Assembly: GCF_045679555.1 (NCBI RefSeq)
Contig: NC_092091.1
Coordinates: forward strand, 69,680,389-69,744,388
Length of the DNA stretch: 64,000 bases
DNA from: Salvelinus alpinus
Lineage: Eukaryota; Chordata; Actinopteri; Salmoniformes; Salmonidae
Reading direction: 5' to 3'
Shown here: piece by piece, positions 44,689-53,833 of the stretch
How positions within the stretch are numbered: the first letter of the stretch is position 1
How the letters are laid out: each line of letters opens with the position of its first letter
The notes under the pieces: model-generated
Told to the model about the DNA's origin: nothing
The model's database searches: none
Seen by the model: only the letters and a program-made list of their open reading frames with translations
Translations under genes and position numbers: made by a program

Positions 44689-44823
44689 ATGGGAGAGTTC
44701 GTTTTGCATGGCCCGGTGCCTCGTGTGAGGTGGAGTAAATATTTTTAGACCATTCCATTGGTCCTTCAATGAAATCTTCACTCGCCCGGGGCATCGTGCC
44801 ATGCAAAACGAACTGGCCCATTG
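44689..44823. mobile_element. Palindromic MITE
   Basis: GAGTTCGTTTTGCATGGCCC at left is mirrored by GTGCCATGCAAAACGAACTG at right; the pairing continues inward with mismatches. It lies downstream of pla2g12a. Confidence 0.8.
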
Positions 44824-45169
44824 AAATAGAGTTCTGAGCGGTACTGATTAATTCAGCCCGCTTCTGCTCGCACCCTCAGCTTTTAATACCACATCCGCTG
44901 GCTTTCTATCCGACTCTCAGCCGCTACCGCAAGAACCGATCCCAAACCCAACCGAAGTCCAGCAATATTATTTTAGGCGAATGTGACGGATCTATCTCAT
45001 TTGCCAGCCATGGTCGCAGCAATTTTGCGACCTATGTAAGCAATATCAAAATGCGCAAAATGAACCTAAGAAATCGTTTAAATTACAAGAGATTCTCACG
45101 TGGCCCATTATATTAGGTTATCGGTATTACTACGCTATATCAACCAATAGGCTAGAAGCAGTTTGATTA

Positions 45170-45870
45170 GAGCAGTTGGGACACTTGCACTTTCTCTTGA
45201 GCTACGTTTTATAGCCTCGGTTTTAGGAGTAGGACGATTTTCAGACAGTGACACACACTTTTTCTTATTATCTACTTCACTTGCTTTGGCAATGTTAACA
45301 TATGTTTCCCATGCCAATAAAGCCCTTTACTTTGAATTGATCAATATATATTTCAGGGCAATGTAGTAAACTATAGCCAACTCATATTTAGGAAGTAGCC
45401 TACATTGATTGCCTTGGAAAGATAACTGCCTCGGGCTTCTCCGCCCATGCATAGGCTATATAGACTGCTTTATTTCGTATGTGTGGTTACTGAATATGAG
45501 GCAGCAAGAACGATGAGAGCGGACACTTGTACATTCTCTTGAACTACGTTTTGCATATAGGATATAGCCTACCTTTTAGGAGGATAATTTGCAGGCAGAG
45601 ACAAATAAATGGGTAATTAATATTTATTGAAAATGAAAGGTTCGCTCACAATGGTAGCCTATCCGCGCGTTACGCCTTTTTATTATTGCACCTTGACTAA
45701 CGTTGGTTGAGCGTCCACCACTTCTTTCCATTATCAATAACCTATTTATTTACAGAAACTGTAGTAAACTGTAGTCTAATATTTTATGTAATTTTCTTGA
45801 AAAGACGACTGCCACTTGATTCTCCTCCCACGCATAGGCAGCCTACTCTATTTCATTGAGACCAGACTAT
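45170..45870. repeat. Diverged tandem duplication, about 345-bp unit
   Basis: Segment 45178-45480 and segment 45523-45870 share, in the same order, GGACACTTG...TCTCTTGA.CTACGTTTT, a TTTTAGGAG stretch, CAGACAGTGACA/CAGGCAGAGACA, TGTAGTAAACT.TAG and CGCATAGGC-like ends. Identity is moderate. No ORF or known family is recognised. It may be the internal repeat of a larger unidentified element covering about 44830-46100. Confidence 0.55.
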
Positions 45871-46424
45871 AATCTCTCGGCGACTAATTCTTGTCGGCGA
45901 GAATATGTCAATGCTGATGTAGGATTATGTGGTTATAAGCAACATTGAGGGGTTCAATTAATCTGCCCGGACGCCAGACTATGCGTGTTTTTTACTGGGT
46001 GAAAGTTCATTGCGTTTGTTTTGGAACCGGCCTGCCTCCCGGGCGTGAGACAGGTGCCCGGTTCAAAGCCCACGGAGAAATCCGCTCAAAACAAAAGTCA
46101 CGTAATTAGCACGTGGAGTAAAGAGTACGGTTCTGTGTTTTCACATGTAAAAGTGATTGCTTTTGACAAAACAAGCAATATCTGCTTTCCCAATTGAAAA
46201 CTAGTTTGAAAATGCAAACATATTTTCAATGGAAAAGAGATGTATGCCTGTGTATGTTTCTGGATGATGCAACATGCTGCGGCACAGACACAGACACATG
46301 CACCATGATGCGGCACGGCACAGACGACTGTTTGACTTGAAAAAGGGCACTCATCCCTTAGTGCTTTTGACAATTCACGTCAAAGGACATACACCGAGGC
46401 CCCGCGGTTCACCATTACATTTTT

Positions 46425-46620
46425 TTATTTAACCTCTATTTAACCAGGAAAAACCCATTGAGACACAGAGTCGCCTTTTCAAGGGATACCTGGCCGAGAA
46501 GGCAGCAACAATCAATACATTACAGAATTAAAACATACAACAATACAATACAACAATATGATCCAGCCCCCCCAAAAAACATTTACTCTCCTCTGTAACA
46601 GAGTCTCCCATCAACATTTT
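46425..46620. mobile_element. Fragment of an interspersed repeat
   Basis: ATTTAACCTCTATTTAACCA, GGAAAAACCCATTGAGAC and a repetitive ACAACAATACAATACAAC tail indicate a retroposon end common in fish. No coding part. Class uncertain. Confidence 0.4.
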
Positions 46621-46742
46621 AAATTAATTCAGTGGCACTAACATATCTAGATGAAGTATGCATTGTAGACTATACCATGCCTCTGGTGCACAATACGAGA
46701 AGGCAGTCTTGCTTATTAATACTGCAAATGTCCTGGGGACTT

Positions 46743-46932
46743 TAGGTAGCCTAGTGGTTAGAGCGTTGGGCCAGTACCCGAAAGGTTGCCAGATTGAATC
46801 CCAGAGCTGACAAGGTAAAAATCTGTCGTTCTGGCCCTGAACAAGGCAGTTAACTCACTGTTCCTAGGCCGTCATTGTAAATACGAATTTGTTCTTAACT
46901 GACTTGCCTAGTTAAATACATGTTTTATTTTT
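46743..46932 (+). mobile_element. HpaI-like SINE
   Basis: The head TAGGTAGCCTAGTGGTTAGA, GCGTTGGGCCAGTACCCGAA and GAGCTGACAAGGTAAAAATC, middle CTGAACAAGGCAGTTAACTC, and tail AATTTGTTCTTAACTGACTT plus GCCTAGTTAAATACA are the full salmonid HpaI SINE layout. Intact in length. Confidence 0.93.
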
Positions 46933-46939
46933 AAAGAAG

Positions 46940-48685
46940 CAACCGCCCATCAGACCAGGTATGGTAACTGCTGGTGGTGAAGGAGACCAGACTACAGAGA
47001 TGAAAAGGGAGTTTACACAAAAGGGTTTAGTAGATGAACACTTACATATAATCAATCCTCCCAGTAGTTTCTGGTTTTGTTTTTTTGTTGTTGTTTATTT
47101 GGATGAATCAGGATTGGGCAAATGCATGCATAAAGTGGCAATCAGCAGTTACATACATTTTTTTTACTTATAAATTAATGATATGCACACATTGATTCTT
47201 GAAGAATAGGCTATAATTTATAAATGCATCATGAACTGAGTTCAACTGGCATACAACATCAAAACCCCAATTATAAGCTTGTTTTACTGCAATGTTTGTA
47301 AACAAAGAAAATGTTAAACAAATAGCCTACTGCAGCCTCAAAACATGGTTTGAATTATAATGTTGATATAATGGCTGATCAGTCCTTGCATCCATAGCTC
47401 TGTCTATGATTTAGAGAGAGGTTACATTCCTCAAGCTCCATCCCTCAGCGTTTTACTGACAACGGCTTTGTTATTGTTTCGACTGCTGCTTTAACTGGTG
47501 AAGGGGTTTTCAAGCCCCTGTGTGGACGATTAACGGTTTCCACTAGATTCAACAGCCACAAAATCTAAATGGTTTGTATCGTTTAAAAAAATTATTTTTG
47601 GCCATGATAGACACTGGCTAAATTAGCGGAGGGAGGGTTTTGGCCAAGATCCATAACGAAAAAGACATTACAGACAAAATACTTTATAATTTACATAAAG
47701 TTAAAAACATTAACATGTAGTGTATGTGTGTGTGTGTGTGTGTGAATCTATCAGTTACACATACATGTCAGTACATAGACACAACGAAATTAGCGGAAGG
47801 AGGGTTTTGTCCGAGTTTCCTTTTGCGAGATTCATTCAATGAATCAGGGACATATGGATAAGGTAAATTCAGAGAAAGCTATCTAATTAGACATGTCTAT
47901 ATATACACTGAGTGTAAAAAACATTTTGCCCTCAGAATAGCCTCAATTCTCACAGAAAGTTCATTGTCAATTAGGCTATTCTTAGAATGTGTTTTATGTT
48001 GCCACAATTACATGGCTGCTTTTTAACAGACGGGAATCCCAGCTTTCCAACGGTGCATATTTATTTAGGATATCTACAGTGCCTTTGGAAAGGCGAAAAC
48101 AACATGAATGATAGTTAGCTATATTTTACTAGCGAGATAACGGCTACAAGTTATGTTTTGAATTGGCTATCTAGTTATTATTTTATATCTGCTGCTGAAA
48201 TGTCGCGCTCTCTCTTCTCCGGCAACGGCCCACTGGCACATAAACAGCACACATAGACATGCGCTGAAGTGTCATTCCAATGATGGCTGATATATAGATT
48301 TTTAAGTGATTGATAATATTTAAGTGTGCCTTCATGAACTATGTTAACAAACATTTCCATTACTTTTCATGACCTTACAACCCCTAATTTGGCAATTTGG
48401 AACAGCGCATCATGCCATTCACGCTGACGCATTTTCAATCCGCACAGTCTCGAACACTGCTAGCCTACTGTCACGCATAGAATCACAGACTAGTGGCAAA
48501 TAAACTTGAACATAGCAGAATCGAGAAATGCCGATCCCGCTTTCATTCCGCTTTGATCATTTTTTTTTTTAGCTCACTGTGAATCTGGGCCGGTGATATT
48601 CTACTTGTTTTATATAGGAGCTGGTACCCAATTCAACCCCAAAATTGACGTTCCGGTACCGCGTACCAGAAAACTCGGCCACAAC
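46940..48685. other. Intergenic stretch without a recognisable gene
   Basis: AT-rich. It contains a short (GT)n at about 47722-47744 and two copies of a GGAGGGTTTTG..CC.AG segment about 170 bases apart (47630 and 47800). It also has a stretch near 48590-48680 (GGTACCGCGTACCAGAAAAC) that may be repeat-derived. No ORF with family resemblance was seen on either strand. Confidence 0.5.
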
Positions 48686-48689
48686 TAAG

Positions 48690-50151
48690 CACTGTTATGA
48701 AGAGTGATCAGATGAATTGCAATTAATTGCAAAGTCCCTCTTTGCCATGCAAATGAACTGAATCCCCCAAAAACATTTCCACTGCATTTTAGCCCTGCCA
48801 CAAAAGGACCAGCTGACATCATGTTAGTGATTCTCTCCTTAACACAGGTGTGACGAGGACAAGGCTGGAGACCACTCTGTCATGCTGATTGAGTTCGAAT
48901 AACAGACTGGAAGCTTCAAAAGGAGGGTGGTGCTTGGAATCATTGTTCTTCCTCTGTCAACCATGGCTACATGCAAGGAAACACTTGCCGCCATCATTGC
49001 TTTGCACAAAAAGGGCTTCACAGGCAAGGATATTGCTGCCAGTAAGATTGCACCTAAATCAACCATTTATCGGATTATCAAGAACTTCAAGGAGAGCGGT
49101 TCAATTGTTGTGAAGAATGCTTCAGGGCGCCCAAGAAAGTCCAGCAAGCGCCAGGACCGTCTCCTAAAGTTGATTCAGCTGCGGGATCGGGGCACTACCA
49201 GTACAGAGCTTGCTCAGGAATGGCAGCAGGCAGGTGTGAGTACATCTGCACGCACAGTGAGGCGAATACTTTTGGAGGATATCCTGGTGTCAAGAAGGGC
49301 AGCAAAGAAGCCACTTCTCTCCAGGAAAAACATCAGGGACAGACTGATATTCTGCAAAAGGTACAGGGATTGGACTGCTGAGGACTGGGGTAAAGTCATT
49401 TTTTCTGATGAACCCCCTTTCCGATTCTTTGGGGCATCCGGAAAAAAGCTTGTCCGGAGAAGAAAAGGTGAGCGCTACCATCAGTCCTGTGTCATGCCAA
49501 CAGTAAAGCATCCTGAGACCATTCATGTGTGGGGTTGCTTCTCAGCCAAGGGAGTGGGCTCACTCACAATTTTGCCTAAGAACACAGCCATGAATAAAGA
49601 ATGGTACCAACACATCCTCCGAGAGCAACTTCTCCCAACCATCCAGGAACAGTTTGGTGACGAACAATGCCTTTTCCAGCATGATGGAGCACGTTGCCAC
49701 AAGGCAAAAGTGATAACTAAGTGGTTTGGGGAACAAAACATAGATATTTTGGGTCCATGACCAGGAAACTCCCCAGACCTTAATCCCATTGAGAACTTGT
49801 GGTCTTTCCTCAAGAGGCGGGTGGACAAACAAAAACCCACAAATTCTGACAAACTCCAAGCATTGATTATGCAAGAATGGGCTGCCATCAGTCAGGATGT
49901 GGCCCAGAAGTTAATTGACAGCATGCCAGGGCAGATTGCAGAGGTCTTGAAAAAGAAGGGTCAAAACTGCAAGTATTGACTATTTGCATCAACTTCATGT
50001 AATTGTCAATAAAAGCCTTTGACACTTATGAAATGCTTATAATTATATTTCAGTATTCCATAGTAACATCTGACAAAAATATCTAAAGACAAGCAGCAAA
50101 CTTTGTGGAAATTAATATTTGTGTCATCCTCAAAACTTTTGGCCACGACTG
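48690..50151 (+). mobile_element. Tc1-like transposon (family D), left end missing
   Basis: The right terminus CAAAACTTTTGGCCACGACT/G is followed by TA, as expected for Tc1 insertion. The matching outer left terminus is absent: recognisable sequence begins at ACTGTTATGAAGAGTGATCA, inside the usual end. The right end joins directly to the pla2g12a duplicate exon 1 remnant. The transposase gene inside is nearly intact. Confidence 0.9.
48963..49979 (+). pseudogene. Tc1-like transposase with one in-frame stop
   Basis: A cut-and-paste transposase of Tc1/mariner type. The usual start is the ATG at 48963 (MATCKETLAAIIALHKKG), although the frame is open from 48927. Two HTH units follow (STIYRIIKNFKESGS; GVSTSARTVRRIL) with a GRPR-like linker SGRPRKSSKRQ. 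Catalytic residues are visible: Asp in VIFSDEPPF, Asp in CLFQHDGARCHKA and Glu in SPDLNPIENLW. A single TGA at 49758-49760, where a Trp is expected before PGNSPDLNP, separates the second and third acidic residues. The frame then stays open to 49979. About 338 codons, the usual length. This copy must be very young or was recently active. Confidence 0.92.
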
Positions 50152-50379
50152 TATATTCATGCAGTAAGGAACCTGAACCAGAAACACCGGACTGGCGAAT
50201 TACTTTAAAAACCATTCGCAATGGAATCCATAACATTGACAAATACCTCAATAAGATCTATAACATTAAAAAAGAACTCAACGTGGCTCCGGACTTACTT
50301 GGAGGACACGATGGAATGTGTCACTACGAATGCATTGATGGTAAAGTCTCTCCCTCGAGCTGCCTCGAGCTGCCTCGAG

Positions 50380-50518
<139 letters not shown>

Positions 50519-51021
50519 TTACAGAAGATGTTGGACTGGCCCAGAGTGTCCAAGGTAAGATGGCAACTGGGTTGTGTTCATTAGGGCATGCAACAGAAAA
50601 CGTTTTACAACGGAACACAACAATTAGTGTTTCTTATTGTAGTTCCTGCCAGTTTCAGTCTGTTTTCTTCCATCCTGTGTCAGTCTGTTTTCTTCCATGT
50701 GTTGCCTAATGAACACCACCCTGATTCATGTATTGACATGCTCCCAGTGTTGAACACAGAGCAGGACTTGACTCAAGCATTCCTCACAGTTAATTCAATA
50801 ATGTGTCCACCATCTTGTAGCCTGGTTAAATCATACTGAACCCTGCACTCACCATTGTCAATTGTTTCACTTCTCTGGTGAGTTCAGCATTCAGTCAGGT
50901 TTAACCAGGCTAACAATCTTGCTGGTGGGGAAGAACATACAACTCATCCATATTGCTATGTGTATTACCTCTTCTATTACTTGTCATTTTTTTTATTTGA
51001 CTCTTATTATTGATATTGATG

Positions 51022-51055
51022 CCGGGGCGGGGCGGGGCGGGGCGGGGCGGGGCGT
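51022..51055. repeat. (GGGGC)n tract
   Basis: Five to six GGGGC units in a row on the plus strand, next to the head of the following SINE. Four or more runs of four G could form a G-quadruplex. It lies in intron 3 of the pla2g12a duplicate. Confidence 0.9.
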
Positions 51056-51232
51056 GGCAGCAGGTAGTCTAGTGGACTTGCAACCAAAAGGTTGCAAGAT
51101 CGAATCCCAGAGCTGACAAGGTAAAAATCTGTTGTTCTGCCCCTGAACAAGGCAGTTAACCCACTGTTCCTAGGCCATCATTGAAAATACGAATTTGTTC
51201 TTAACTGACTTGCCTAGTTTAATAAAGGTAAA
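51056..51232 (+). mobile_element. HpaI-like SINE
   Basis: GGCAGCAGGTAGTCTAGTGG, GATCGAATCCCAGAGCTGAC, AAGGTAAAAATCTGTTG, CTGAACAAGGCAGTTAACCC and tail AATTTGTTCTTAACTGACTT. The A-box side is worn (ACTTGCAACCAAAAGG). It is absent from the parent pla2g12a intron 3, so it arrived after the duplication or was lost from the parent. Confidence 0.92.
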
Positions 51233-51279
51233 AAATTAATTGATGATTGAGTATAGAACTTCAATGTCAAGGGAGCCAG

Positions 51280-51793
51280 TGTAACCAATGTGAAATGGCT
51301 AGCTAGTTAACAGGGTGCGCGCTAATAGCGTTTCGGTGACGTCACTCACTCTGACACCTTGAAGTAGTTGCTCTGCAAGCGCGCCGCGGATTTTGTGAAG
51401 CGATGTGTAACGATGCTTCGAGGGTGGCTGTTGTCAATGTGTGCAGAGGGTCCCTGGTTCAAGCCCAGGAAGGGGCGAGGAGAGGGACGGAAGCTATACT
51501 GTTACATTGGTGCCGTGACCCGGATCACTGGTTGCTGCGGAAAAGGAGGAGATCAAAAGGGGAGTGAGTGTAACCGATGTGAATTGGCTAGCGGGGTGCG
51601 CGCTAATAGTGTTTCAATGGGAGACGTCACTCGCTCTGAAACCTTGAAGTAGTTGTTCCCCTTGCTCTGCAAGGGCCTCAGCTTTTGTGAAGCGATGGGT
51701 AACGATGCTTTGAGGGTGGCTTTTGTTGACGTGTGCAGAGGGTCCCTGGTTCGAGCCCAGGAAGGGGAGAGGGACAGAAGCTATACTGTTACA
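51280..51793 (+). mobile_element. Miniature LTR element (TRIM-like), non-coding
   Basis: Two direct repeats, 51280-51506 and 51569-51793, each start TGTAAC and end GTTACA. Directly after the first lies a primer-binding-site-like TGGTGCCGTGACCCGGA (51508-51524), and directly before the second a purine-rich CAAAAGGGGAGTGAG. Only about 62 bases lie between the repeats, with no coding capacity. The unit is flanked by CCAG on both sides (51276-51279, 51794-51797), a target-site duplication. The two repeats differ at many positions, so the insertion is not recent. Superfamily not determinable by eye. Confidence 0.82.
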
Positions 51794-51944
51794 CCAGCAC
51801 ACAAGCATTTCACTGCAACTTTTATACCATGACAAATAACATTCGATTGTTATTCATTTTCTGTGTGTCTGTATAACATGATCTGCTCGTGTTTTCAGAG
51901 TGTGAACAATACTGCAACCCTGCTGTTTAATGCTGTCATGTGCA

Positions 51945-53064
51945 TGACACGGAACCCAAACCGGCTGCGCACGTGCGCCATCGTGCGCTATCATGCATAA
52001 ATGTATTTTGCCCCCCCAGACCAAACGCGATCACGACACGCAGGTTAAAATATCAAAACAAGGGCCTCCCGGGTGGCGCAGTGGTCTAGGGCACTGTATC
52101 GCAGCGAGACTCTGGGTTCGCGCCCAGGCTCTGTCGCAGCCGGCCGCGACCGGGAGGTCTGTGGGGCAACGCACAATTGGCCTAGCGTCGTCCGGGTTAG
52201 GGAGGGTTTGGCCGGTAGGGATATCCTTGTCTCATCGCGCACCAGCTACTCCTGTGGCGGGCCGGGCGCAGTGCGCGCTAACCAAGGTAGCCAGGTGCAC
52301 GGTGTTTCCTCCGACACATTGGTGCGGCTGGCTTCCGGGTTGGAGGCACGCTGTGTTAAGAAGCAGTGCGGCTTGGTTGGGTTGTGTTTTGGAGGACGCA
52401 TGGCTTTCGACCTTCGTCTCTTCCAAGCCCGTACGGGAGTTGTAGCGATGAGACAAGATAGTAATTACTAACAATATATATATATATATAAAAACAAACT
52501 CTGAACCAATTACATTAATTTGGGGACAGGTTGAAAACATTAAACATGTATGGCAATTTAGCTAGCTAGTTTGCACCTGCTAGCTGACGTTAATTTGTCC
52601 TATTTAGCTAGCTTGCTGTTGCTAGCTAATTTGTCCTGGGATATAAACATTGAGTTATTATTTTACCTGAAATGCACAAGGACATCTACCTCGACGAATT
52701 AATCCACACATAAAACGGCCAACTGAATCATTTCTAGTCATCGCTCCTCCTTCCAGGCTTTTTCATCTTTGAATTTATATGGTGATCCATCTAAACTTTT
52801 ATTGTATTACCACGACAACCGGCAACAAAGTTTGTCTTTCAGTCACCCACGTGGGTATAACCAATGAGGAGATGGCACGTGGGTACCTGCTTCTATAAAC
52901 CAATGAGGAGATGACTTTCATTGTAGGAACGACTTCTATTTTAGCCCTTGGTGTCGCAGACGCTCATTGGCGTGCGCAAGCAGTGTGGGTGCAATAATTG
53001 AATAACATGGATTTCTAAATTTATTTTGCGACGCTCGCGCACGCGACGTGTCCGGTCTGGTCAG
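51945..53064. mobile_element. Non-autonomous TIR element splitting pseudo-exon 4
   Basis: The ends are imperfectly inverted: TGACACGGAACCCAAACCGG at left and CGTGTCCGGTCTGGTCAG at right. Flanks CATGTGCA (51937-51944) and CATGTGAG (53065-53072) look like a worn 8-bp target duplication, as hAT elements make. No transposase. A SmaI-like SINE is nested inside. Right inner sequence TTTTGCGACGCTCGCGCACG and left GCTGCGCACGTGCGCC are typical of a GC-rich-ended salmonid repeat. Confidence 0.7.
52062..52474 (+). mobile_element. SmaI-like SINE-type repeat, nested
   Basis: The head GGGCCTCCCGGGTGGCGCAG (with CCCGGG), a B-box-like TGGGTTCGCGCCCAGGCT, CTGTCGCAGCCGGCCGCGAC and a second segment CTACTCCTGTGGCGGGCCGG ... 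CGACCTTCGTCTCTTCC, ending GATGAGACAAGATAGTAATT. Longer (about 410 bases) than simple tRNA-SINEs, a composite form common in salmonids. Followed by a short (TA)n at 52475-52490. Confidence 0.85.
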
Positions 53065-53233
53065 CATGTGAGGTGTAAACCCTACATTGACAGCCAGTGA
53101 GACTCCTACAGTGCACAAGTAGCTGACATTTGACGTTTGTTGAGCTTGCCTCATTCACAGGCATACGCAAACATGTATTTTGTTTTTACAGTATCCCTCT
53201 GCATAATGTCACACCCTGAAACATGTTTTATAT

Positions 53234-53607
53234 TATACTGAACAAAAATATAAGTCGATACCAGTCACCTCCAACGTCGTTTTAGAGAATGTGACATTAT
53301 GTCCAACCAGCCTCACAATCGCAGACCACGTGTAACCACGCCAACCCAGGACCTCCACATCTGGTTTCTTCACCTGAGGGGTCGTCTGAGACCAGCCACC
53401 CGGACAGGAGGAATATTTCTGTCTATAATAAAGCCCTTTTGTGGGGAAAAAGTCAGTCTCAATGGCTGTGCCCCTGCCCAGTCATATAAAATCCATAGAT
53501 CAGGGCCTAATTTATTTATTTTAATTCACTGATTTGCTTATATGTACTGTAACTCAGCAAAATCGTTTAAATTGCTGCATGTTGCGTTTATATTTTTGTT
53601 GAGTATA
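53234..53607. mobile_element. Tc1-like element (family B), internally deleted
   Basis: The termini TATACTGAACAAAAATATAA at left and TATATTTTTGTTGAGTATA at right are inverted and complete. The interior keeps plus-strand transposase scraps: MSNQPHNRRPRVTTPTQDLH and HLRGRLRPATRTGG. It is about 374 bases and lies between the pla2g12a duplicate and casp6. Confidence 0.9.
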
Positions 53608-53699
53608 TATTTGACTCTGTTATACGGTTCTCAGTGGCTACAATGTGGCATTATACGGAAGTTGTAACGAGCAACGCTTGACTGCCATGCCCAGTTGCC

Positions 53700-53833
53700 A
53701 ATTGTATCCAGTTTTTGAGTAGATGCGCCAATCAGCTTAAAGGGGCGGGACGGGTCATTCTCCTTCAGTGTTAGTAAAGCCGATACATTTTACACATTTT
53801 GTGTACACATTGAAAGGAGAGTAGACAGCAACC
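53700..53833 (+). promoter_or_regulatory. Likely casp6 promoter and 5' leader
   Basis: Just upstream of the casp6 ATG are CCAATCAG (about 53729) and a GC box AGGGGCGGGACGGG (about 53741). The translation start context is CAACCATGT. No TATA box is evident. Assignment is by position and motif only. Confidence 0.5.

Noticed and set aside
51022-51055. GC-box cluster or CpG-island promoter
   Set aside because: It is a simple GGGGC repeat next to a SINE in a pseudogene intron, with no gene starting nearby.
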